DNA of 12,244 nucleotides. Origin: WHTB01 sp050699035 (GTDB lineage: Bacteria > Actinomycetota > Actinomycetes > Propionibacteriales > Nocardioidaceae). Of the stretch, positions 7,366-12,244 are shown one piece after another; position 1 is the stretch's first letter, and each line of letters begins with the position of its first letter. A program made the position numbers and the translations under genes. Location: contig JBOHDE010000113.1 in the NCBI GenBank assembly GCA_050699035.1, forward strand, positions 1 to 12,244, read 5' to 3'. The notes below the pieces were generated by a model, which worked only from the letters and a program-made list of their open reading frames with translations, was not told the origin of the DNA and ran no database searches.

Positions 7366-9117
7366 TCAGACCCGGTCGTCCTTGGTGGGTTGGCCGGCCT
7401 CGGTGACCACTAGGCCGAAGTCGTCGCCGTGCGAGCTGACGCCCTCGACCACGGCGGCCTCGACCACGGCGGCGCCCTTCTCGCCACGCAGCATCAACGG
7501 GTCACGCTGGAGATCCTTCATCAGCGAGACGCACATGCCGAGCATCACCAGGACGAACGGCACGGCCACCACGATGGTCAGGTTCTTCAGCCCGTTCAGC
7601 GCGTCGGCGCCGCCGCCACCGATGACCAGCATGATCGCCGCCACCGCGCCGGTGAGGACACCCCAGAAGATCACCGTCGGACGTGACGGCTCGAGGGTGC
7701 CCTTCTCAGACAGCGAGCCCATCACGATCGAGGCCGCGTCGGCACCGGACACGAAGAAGATGCCGACCAAGAACATCACCAGCACCGTCGCGGCGGACGC
7801 AAGCGGGTACTGCCCCAACAGCCCGAACAGCGCCGAGTCGAACGACAGCGACGCCAGGTCGGCACCGTTGCGCTGCTCGTTGATCGCGGCGCCACCGAAG
7901 ATCGCGAACCAGAACAGGCTGACCACGCTGGGTACGAGCAGCACGCCGGCCACGAACTGGCGGATCGTGCGGCCGCGGCTGATCCGGGCCAGGAACATCC
8001 CGACGAACGGCGTCCACGAGATCCACCACGCCCAGTAGAAGACCGTCCACCCGGACAGCCACGCCGCCATCTCGTCGCCGCCGCTGGCCTCCGTCCGGGA
8101 CGCCATCTCGGCCAGGTCGCGGGCGTAGTCACCGAGCGCGGTCGGCAGCAGGTTGAGGATGAGTACGGACGGGCCGACGACGAACACGAACAGGGCCAGC
8201 ACCAGGGCGAGCACCATGTTGATGTTGGACAGCCACTGGATGCCCTTCGCGACACCCGACACCGCCGACGCGACGAACGCCGCGGTCAGCACGGCGATGA
8301 TCATCACCAGGACCGGCACCGCCACCTTGCCCGTCCAGCCGACGAACTCGAGGCCGCTGCCGATCTGGAGGGCACCGAGACCAAGCGAGGCGGCCGACCC
8401 GAACAGCGTCGCGAAGATCGCCAGGATGTCGATGGTCTTGCCGATCGGGCCGTCGGTGCGGTCACCGAGGATGGGCTTGAACGCCGACGAGATCAGCTGC
8501 GAACGCCCCAGCCGGAACGTGCCGTACGCGATGGCGAGGCCGACAACCGCGTAGATGGCCCACGGGTGCAGCGTCCAGTGGAACAGCGTGGTCGCCATCG
8601 ACGTCTCGAGCGCCTTCGCACTCTCCGGCTCGACACTGCCGGGCGGCGGGCTGGCGTAGTGGAACAGCGGCTCGGCGACACCGTAGAACATCAGGCCGAT
8701 CCCCATGCCGGCGCTGAACATCATCGCGATCCAAGACACCGTGCGGAACTCCGGCTCGGCGTCGTCTGCGCCCAGCGGGATCTTGCCGTAACGACTCACC
8801 GCGAGGAACAGGATGAACAGCACGAAGAGCGTGGCCAGCAGGACGAACATCCAACCCAGGTTGGTCATCGTCCACGTCAGCGCGTTGCTCGAGGCGGTCG
8901 CGAGGCTGTCGGTGCTGATGGTGCCCCACAGCACGAACGCCACGGCGACGACTCCGGTGATGCCGAACACCACCTTGTCGATGCCCCGTCCGCGGCTCTC
9001 CTGGTCGTGCAGGGCGCTCTCAGGCAACGATCGCGCGCGCAGCAGCTCATGCTCCGACTGAGGGGTTGCCGGACTACCGTCCGGGCTCTGGCCTGGGGAG
9101 TTTCCGTTCGCAGTCAC
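7366..9117 (-). CDS. BCCT-family betaine/choline/carnitine transporter (BetP-like)
   Basis: A 583-residue, 12-TM sodium-coupled importer of compatible solutes such as glycine betaine, acting in osmoprotection. Key BetP features are present: the GMGIG motif (137-141) of TM3, the first aromatic set W181/W186/Y189 in FHWTLHPWAIY (equivalent to BetP W189/W194/Y197), and WAWWISWTPFVGMF (362-375), whose W364/W365/W368 match BetP W373/W374/W377. The N-terminal about 48 residues are hydrophilic. The C-terminal tail after the last TM (about 50 residues) is acidic to neutral rather than arginine-rich as in the osmosensing tail of Corynebacterium BetP. The start is GTG at 9117 with a weak AGGG upstream. 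No in-frame start is suitable before TM1. It lies 53 bp downstream of the macro-domain gene on the same strand and may be its operon partner. Confidence 0.93.
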   Translation of the reverse strand: MTANGNSPGQSPDGSPATPQSEHELLRARSLPESALHDQESRGRGIDKVVFGITGVVAVAFVLWGTISTDSLATASSNALTWTMTNLGWMFVLLATLFVLFILFLAVSRYGKIPLGADDAEPEFRTVSWIAMMFSAGMGIGLMFYGVAEPLFHYASPPPGSVEPESAKALETSMATTLFHWTLHPWAIYAVVGLAIAYGTFRLGRSQLISSAFKPILGDRTDGPIGKTIDILAIFATLFGSAASLGLGALQIGSGLEFVGWTGKVAVPVLVMIIAVLTAAFVASAVSGVAKGIQWLSNINMVLALVLALFVFVVGPSVLILNLLPTALGDYARDLAEMASRTEASGGDEMAAWLSGWTVFYWAWWISWTPFVGMFLARISRGRTIRQFVAGVLLVPSVVSLFWFAIFGGAAINEQRNGADLASLSFDSALFGLLGQYPLASAATVLVMFLVGIFFVSGADAASIVMGSLSEKGTLEPSRPTVIFWGVLTGAVAAIMLVIGGGGADALNGLKNLTIVVAVPFVLVMLGMCVSLMKDLQRDPLMLRGEKGAAVVEAAVVEGVSSHGDDFGLVVTEAGQPTKDDRV

Positions 9118-9170
9118 CGTTCGACCCTGACGCGATTCAGGCCAGATCGCAAATGTCGAAGCGACTCAGA

Positions 9171-9677
9171 TCACAGTGCCGTCGACCGAACCCAGCCGGT
9201 CAGCGCCGCCTCCGCACGCTCGCCGAAGGCGACCAGCTGAGCCTCTCGTACGGAGGTCGGCGTGCCACGCAGCGTCTCCACCGCGATCTTGGCGGCGTCG
9301 TCGACATCCCACCCGTACACGCCGGCGGAGACCAGCGGGAAAGCAAGGGTACGGGCCGCGATCCCGTCGGCGACTCGCAACGCCTCGCGGTAGCAGGACG
9401 CCAGCAGGTCGGGGTCGGTCTGCCCGATCGTACGGTTGGGCCCGACGACATGGATGACGTAGCGGCAGGGCAGGTCGCCGGCACCCGTCCACCCGGCGGC
9501 ACCGGTCGCCAGCCCGTCGGGGAACCGGCGCACACACTCCGCCAGCAACGACGGACCGGCCGCGCGGTGGATCGCGCCGTCGACCCCGCCGCCGCCGCGC
9601 ATCGCGCTGCTCGCGGCGTTGACGATCGCGTCGACAGCGAGCGTGGTGATGTCGCCGCGGACGACCGAGATCTCCAT
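9171..9677 (-). CDS. Macro-domain protein, MacroD/YmdB-like (ADP-ribose / O-acetyl-ADP-ribose binding)
   Basis: A single macro domain of 168 residues that would bind ADP-ribose or hydrolyse O-acetyl-ADP-ribose or mono-ADP-ribosyl groups in the cytosol. It shows VRGDI (6-10), DAIVNAASSAMRGGGGVDGAIHRAAGP-type loop 1 (16-42; quoted by position) and loop 2 PLVSAGVYGW (114-123). The loop-1 aspartate (D33, equivalent to YmdB D35) is kept, but the position of YmdB N25 is Ser23, so full hydrolase activity is uncertain. The ATG at 9677 gives the standard family N-terminus MEISVVRGDI. Three further in-frame ATGs at 9692, 9707 and 9722 lie in a 15-bp tandem repeat and would add METGQ/METEQ units. Any of the four could be used. 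The gene follows the hydrolase with essentially no gap, so coupled translation is likely. Confidence 0.88.
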   Translation of the reverse strand: MEISVVRGDITTLAVDAIVNAASSAMRGGGGVDGAIHRAAGPSLLAECVRRFPDGLATGAAGWTGAGDLPCRYVIHVVGPNRTIGQTDPDLLASCYREALRVADGIAARTLAFPLVSAGVYGWDVDDAAKIAVETLRGTPTSVREAQLVAFGERAEAALTGWVRSTAL

Positions 9678-9731
9678 CTGCCCAGTCTCCATCTGCCCAG
9701 TCTCCATCTGCTCAGTCTCCATCTGCTCAGT
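9672..9731 (-). repeat. Four-copy 15-bp tandem repeat forming reiterated SD-ATG modules at the hydrolase/macro junction
   Basis: Units 9672-9686, 9687-9701, 9702-9716 and 9717-9731 read, on the minus strand, ACTGGGCAGATGGAG (two copies nearest the macro domain) and ACTGAGCAGATGGAG (two copies nearest the hydrolase). Each unit contains GGAG and an ATG, and GGAG of one unit lies nine bases before the ATG of the next. The unit length is divisible by three, so copy changes would not shift the macro frame; they only add or remove MET(E/G)Q residues. The hydrolase stop TGA (9727-9729) lies within the outermost unit, with an in-frame back-up TGA in the next unit. Confidence 0.9.
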
Positions 9732-10509
9732 GTCCACCGAGGAACGCGCCGACCAACCCGCGCAGCTCGCGGCGGTGTGTCCAGAGCACCCCACCGGCGT
9801 CGAACATCGTCAGCGTTGCCGACGGCAGGGCGTCGGCCAGCTCGGCCGCGATCGCGGCCGGGTGCGCGTCGTCGCCCTGCTGCCCGATCACCAGCACCGG
9901 GCAGGTCACGGCGGCGAGTGCCGCGCGGTCGTCGATCGGGTGCTGAGTCGGCAGCTCTCTGAGCGCCCGCTCGACCCCGGTCCCGGCCAGCCGCGTCGCC
10001 TGCCGGCCGGCCCAGACCCGCACGTCCGCCCGGTCGCGGGCCTGCACCGGCTGCTCCAGCACCAGCAGGTCGGCCAGCGCGTCGAGGTCGCGTCGCACGA
10101 CGTGGTCGGCCATCCGTCGCAGCCGGAGGACGGCCGGGTCGGCCCGCGGCTGGTCGAGGGCGGCGGGGAGCACGAGCACCAGGCGGGAGAACCGCTGCGG
10201 GTCGTCGGTGACGAGCCGGGTCAGCGCGCCCGCACCGAGCGAGACGCCCAGCGCCTGCGTGGCGCCGACGTGGTCGGCCACCGCCCGCAGCTCACCGGCG
10301 AGGGCGGCGTACGTCCAGGGCGTGTCGGGCGCCGACGACGCACCGTGACCACGGAAGTGGAGGAAGGCCTTGGAGCCGGGTACGCCGCTGCCGAACGGCC
10401 GGGTCTCCGGGATCGACCCGGCGAGGCCGTGCGCGAACACCGTGACCGGGTCTCCCGTGCCCGTGACGACGTACTCGACCTGCGCGTCACCGGTGGACAG
10501 CAGCGGCAC
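9727..10509 (-). CDS. Alpha/beta hydrolase
   Basis: A 260-residue alpha/beta-hydrolase fold enzyme, cytosolic (no signal peptide), substrate unknown. The oxyanion-region HG is in FAHGLAGS (25-32), HFRGHGASS at 51-59 is typical of the family, and the nucleophile elbow is GVSLG (88-92, Ser90). The likely acid is Asp213 or Asp214 in GQQGDDAHPA, and the likely catalytic His is His245 in GGVLWTHRREL. The lid region is short. The GTG start at 10509 lies one base after the TGA of the DUF2516 gene with no visible Shine-Dalgarno, so translation is probably coupled. Its stop lies inside the 15-bp repeat array that carries the start of the macro-domain gene. Confidence 0.87.
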   Translation of the reverse strand: MPLLSTGDAQVEYVVTGTGDPVTVFAHGLAGSIPETRPFGSGVPGSKAFLHFRGHGASSAPDTPWTYAALAGELRAVADHVGATQALGVSLGAGALTRLVTDDPQRFSRLVLVLPAALDQPRADPAVLRLRRMADHVVRRDLDALADLLVLEQPVQARDRADVRVWAGRQATRLAGTGVERALRELPTQHPIDDRAALAAVTCPVLVIGQQGDDAHPAAIAAELADALPSATLTMFDAGGVLWTHRRELRGLVGAFLGGH

Positions 10510-10510
10510 G

Positions 10511-10795
10511 TCAGGTGGTGAGCGATTTCACCGTGGGCCGGACGTCGAGCACGTAGACGAGGGCCGCGATCGTGCCGATCAGGCTGAGCAGTCCGAGGAC
10601 GTTCCAGAAGATCATGTGCTCGACGAGGAACAGGCCGAGGACGAGCAACCAGAACTTCTTGGTCTGCCGGTCGGCGGCGGGAAACACCTGCGGCTGCCGC
10701 GTCATGGCGTCGACGAACGCGACCCCCTTCAGCGCGAACAGGGCGAAGGTCAGCACCAGCAGGATGCTGTTCTCGATCACGAACGGGTTGAACAC
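10511..10795 (-). CDS. DUF2516 family membrane protein
   Basis: A 94-residue protein with two or three hydrophobic segments (about 10-30, 48-68 and 64-84). The central FVDAMTRQPQVFPAADRQTKKFW and terminal ALVYVLDVRPTVK fit the DUF2516 family found across Actinomycetota, including Rv0476 next to hbhA in M. tuberculosis. Function is unknown. The GTG at 10795 is preceded by GCAGGT with TACTCT just upstream, suggesting leaderless transcription, and no spaced Shine-Dalgarno is visible. The gene heads a tightly packed set with the hydrolase (1-bp gap) and the macro-domain gene. Confidence 0.88.
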   Translation of the reverse strand: MFNPFVIENSILLVLTFALFALKGVAFVDAMTRQPQVFPAADRQTKKFWLLVLGLFLVEHMIFWNVLGLLSLIGTIAALVYVLDVRPTVKSLTT

Positions 10796-10801
10796 ACCTG
10801 C

Positions 10802-10807
10802 AGAGTA
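10802..10807 (-). promoter_or_regulatory. Candidate -10 giving a leaderless DUF2516 transcript
   Basis: TACTCT (TANNNT) ends six bases before the GTG at 10795, so transcription starting at the usual distance would begin at the G of the start codon. The -35 region falls in the terminator stem and is not consensus-like. Confidence 0.4.
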
Positions 10808-10819
10808 CCCGGACGCAGA

Positions 10820-10849
10820 AAGCCGCCGCCCGTGCTCGGGCGGCGGCTT
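10820..10849 (-). terminator. Intrinsic terminator downstream of the HbhA-like gene
   Basis: Perfect 13-bp stem AAGCCGCCGCCCG (10820-10832) and CGGGCGGCGGCTT (10837-10849) with a four-base loop, followed on the minus strand by TTTCT. It begins 22 bp after the HbhA-like stop codon and separates the regulator/HbhA unit from the DUF2516 unit. Confidence 0.8.
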
Positions 10850-10871
10850 CTGGTGGTGCGGGGTGGGCCGG

Positions 10872-11303
10872 TCAGTGACCGACCTTCTCGGCGGTCGCGG
10901 CGGCGGCCTTCTTGGCGGCGCCGGCGGTCTTCTTGGCCGAGGTGGCGGTCGCCTTGGCGCGGCTCTTTGTGCTCTTGACCTGAGCCTCGAGGTCCTGGGT
11001 GGCCTGCTGCTTGCGGATCTTGGCCACCAGGTCCTTGCCGCGGGTCGCCAGGTCGGCGTATACGGGCAGCTTGACGTCGGGCAGCCTGAGGTCGTTCAGC
11101 TTGACATCGCCCAACTTGAGGTCGCTCAGCTTGATGCCACGCAGCGTCTCGACGGCGAGGTCGGCGGCACCGACGGCGGCGAAGACGACGGTCGGCGCCT
11201 CCGTCTTGAGCTGCGCCGGGATCTTGACCTCGGGCAGCTTCACGTCCGGGACCTTGAGCTGCGGGATCTTCACCTGCGGAACCTTGATCTTGGGTGTAGG
11301 CAT
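10872..11303 (-). CDS. HbhA-like Lys/Ala-rich protein with pentad repeats
   Basis: A 143-residue protein related to mycobacterial heparin-binding haemagglutinin HbhA. The shared signature is APTVVFAAVGAADLAVETLR (36-55), compare HbhA APLLAALGAADLAL. A short helical region containing YADLATRGKDLVAKIRKQQ (82-100) and a Lys/Ala-rich tail with AKKTAGAAKKAAAATAEK (123-140) also match. Unlike HbhA, residues 5-33 and 57-80 are five-residue repeats such as VKIPQ, LKVPD, VKLPE and then SDLKL, GDVKL, NDLRL, PDVKL. There is no signal peptide or TM segment. In mycobacteria HbhA is an adhesin and is linked to intracytosolic lipid inclusions; here adhesion is not established. The ATG at 11303 has AGGAGG eight bases upstream, inside the end of the regulator gene, and starts one base after its stop. 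Confidence 0.75.
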   Translation of the reverse strand: MPTPKIKVPQVKIPQLKVPDVKLPEVKIPAQLKTEAPTVVFAAVGAADLAVETLRGIKLSDLKLGDVKLNDLRLPDVKLPVYADLATRGKDLVAKIRKQQATQDLEAQVKSTKSRAKATATSAKKTAGAAKKAAAATAEKVGH

Positions 11304-11304
11304 G

Positions 11305-11676
11305 TCAGTTTCCTCCTGGAATGTCGCTCTCACGACGGAACGATTCGTAGATGTCGAGCAGCACCTGCTTCTGCCGCTCGGTGATGGTGGAGTCGGCGAG
11401 CACTGCCATCTGGACCGAGCGCTCTCCCTCGTCGTCGAGATCGAGGATCCCGGCGCGCACGTACAGCGTCTCGGCGGAGATGCGCAGCGCCTTGGCGAGC
11501 TGCTGCAACACCTCGGCGGAGGGCTTGCGCAGCCCTCGCTCGATCTGGCTGAGGTACGGGTTCGAGACACCGGTGAGCTCGGCCAGCTGGCGCAGCGAGA
11601 GCCGGGCCTGACTGCGCTGCTCGCGCAGATAGTCACCCAGGGTGCCGACGGTCTTGCCCACGTTCAGCTTGGCCAT
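11305..11676 (-). CDS. Xre/Cro-C1-type helix-turn-helix transcriptional regulator
   Basis: A 123-residue DNA-binding protein with an N-terminal HTH_3 domain (about 15-70). The recognition helix is in LRQLAELTGVSNPYLSQIERG (28-48), followed by LRKPSAEVLQQLAKAL. The C-terminal half is a helical segment ending ERQKQVLLDIYESFRRE. It resembles the Rv0474-type regulator found beside hbhA in mycobacteria. The ATG at 11676 lacks a strong Shine-Dalgarno. Two palindromes at 11686-11713, immediately upstream, are likely its autoregulatory operators. It is co-transcribed with the HbhA-like gene (1-bp gap). Confidence 0.9.
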   Translation of the reverse strand: MAKLNVGKTVGTLGDYLREQRSQARLSLRQLAELTGVSNPYLSQIERGLRKPSAEVLQQLAKALRISAETLYVRAGILDLDDEGERSVQMAVLADSTITERQKQVLLDIYESFRRESDIPGGN

Positions 11677-11685
11677 ACCGTCAGT

Positions 11686-11713
11686 CTGCTAGCAGTTGCT
11701 TGCTCTAGCAAGC
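11686..11713. promoter_or_regulatory. Double palindrome, likely operator of the Xre regulator / HbhA-like operon
   Basis: CTGCTAGCAG (11686-11695) and GCTTGCTCTAGCAAGC (11698-11713) are both perfect dyads two bases apart, sharing TGCT/AGCA half-sites. They lie 10-37 bp upstream of the regulator start, where a promoter must be. This fits dimer binding by an Xre-family repressor. The binding protein is inferred. Confidence 0.5.
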
Positions 11714-11719
11714 GCTGGC

Positions 11720-11747
11720 GGCGTGACCTCCCCCACACGGTGACGCC
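11720..11747 (-). terminator. Possible weak terminator hairpin after the asparaginase gene
   Basis: GGCGTGACC (11720-11728) and GGTGACGCC (11739-11747) pair over nine positions with one mismatch and a ten-base loop, 14 bp after the asparaginase stop. No U-tract follows, so it is a weak candidate. Confidence 0.25.
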
Positions 11748-11761
11748 CTCGCGGTTTTGTC

Positions 11762-12244
11762 TTACAGGGTTGGCGAAATCTGTCCGACCGGCTGGCCGCC
11801 GCCGAGCAGCACGACCGTGCCGATGTCGTCGAGCACCGGGTGGTCGACGCCGAGACGCCGCAGCGCCTCCGCCATCACCACCGGACGGGCCCGGGTCCCG
11901 CCGTCGTCGATCTTCAGCGCCACCGACCGACCGTCGGCCAACGCGACCGCATAACAGGCCTCGGCGCCGGCCTTGCCGATCGCGCCGGGCAGCGCGCGCA
12001 GCAGTCGCGCCTCGTCCCGACGTGAGCCGGAGGCGTACTCGGGGAACTCGCGGTAGGCCGATGCCACCCGGTGCTCGTTGCTGCCGGGCTCGGCCAGCGC
12101 GAGCCGGTGGAACCCGCGGGCCAGCCCGGTCAGGGACATCGACAGCAGCGGGGCACCACAGCCGTCGACCGCGACGGCCTTGACCGGCTCGTCGGTCAGG
12201 TCCTCGATCGCACCGCGGATCGCCTGCTGCACGGGATGGTCGGG
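11762..12244 (-). CDS. L-asparaginase II-type protein (partial, N-terminus beyond right edge)
   Basis: The last 160 residues of a PF06089-type asparaginase (Rhizobium etli ReAIV/ReAV-like, about 320-340 residues when full), which would hydrolyse asparagine to aspartate and ammonia. It is open at the edge, beginning PDHPVQQAIRGAIEDL. Family features are DGCGAPLLSMSLTGLARGF (28-46), where the cysteine matches one of the metal/active-site cysteines of this family, GKAGAEACYAV (90-100) and LKIDDGGTRARP (110-121). The CGHGKHAA-type active-site region lies outside the window. It stops at TAA and is 85 bp upstream of the Xre regulator on the same strand. Confidence 0.88.
   Translation of the reverse strand, partial: PDHPVQQAIRGAIEDLTDEPVKAVAVDGCGAPLLSMSLTGLARGFHRLALAEPGSNEHRVASAYREFPEYASGSRRDEARLLRALPGAIGKAGAEACYAVALADGRSVALKIDDGGTRARPVVMAEALRRLGVDHPVLDDIGTVVLLGGGQPVGQISPTL

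Noticed and set aside
8566..9240. Plus-strand frames opposite the BCCT gene
   Set aside because: Arg/Gln/His-rich antisense translation; the minus strand holds a conserved 12-TM transporter.
9672..9731. CRISPR-like array
   Set aside because: Units are contiguous 15-mers without spacers and there are no cas genes; it is a simple tandem repeat.
9678..9794. N-terminal extension of the macro protein beginning MGCSGHTAASC
   Set aside because: Its upstream part overlaps the hydrolase coding sequence in another frame, and the family N-terminus begins at MEISVVRGDI. Starts inside the repeat (9692, 9707, 9722) remain possible.
9619..10521. Plus-strand frame containing ICPVS/ICSVS repeats
   Set aside because: The repeats are only the reverse reading of the 15-bp array; the rest is antisense to the alpha/beta hydrolase.

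Overview
The window is very GC-rich DNA from an actinomycete (Actinomycetota). The clearest markers are mshA, the committing glycosyltransferase of mycothiol synthesis, and a gene trio of Xre-type regulator, HbhA-like protein and DUF2516 membrane protein that resembles the mycobacterial Rv0474-Rv0476 neighbourhood. The style of the proteins suggests Nocardioidaceae or a close relative, but this is inference. The window has no rRNA, tRNA, CRISPR array, transposase or prophage gene. It looks like ordinary chromosome with some unusual regulatory architecture.

Layout. Positions 1-913 (-) hold the N-terminal two thirds of MshA, running off the left edge. Divergent from it, 1103-3853 (+) is an operon of a short upstream ORF, a Tet(M)/Otr(A)-type ribosomal protection GTPase and an NADP-type short-chain dehydrogenase coupled by an ATGA overlap. 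Tail to tail with it, 3848-4978 (-) is a CorA-family Mg2+/Co2+ channel. Its leader carries a 12-residue, proline-rich ORF with a near-ideal ribosome binding site and competing hairpins. Divergent from corA is typA/bipA (5243-7141, +), a second translational GTPase. A 224-bp gap with two large inverted repeats separates typA from the convergent rightward block.

From 7366 to the right edge everything reads on the minus strand. In transcription order: an L-asparaginase II-type gene (partial, right edge), the Xre regulator, the HbhA-like Lys/Ala-rich protein, an intrinsic terminator, a DUF2516 membrane protein that looks leaderless, an alpha/beta hydrolase, a MacroD-type macro-domain protein and a BCCT (BetP-like) betaine transporter. 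The hydrolase/macro junction is a four-copy 15-bp tandem repeat in which every unit carries an SD-like GGAG and an ATG.

The left half is dominated by ribosome biology: a ribosome-rescuing GTPase behind an upstream ORF, a Mg2+ channel behind a proline-rich leader ORF, and TypA. The most promising undescribed elements are the corA leader peptide (5036-5074), the iterated start-site repeat (9672-9731) and the upstream ORF of the ribosomal protection gene (1103-1210).
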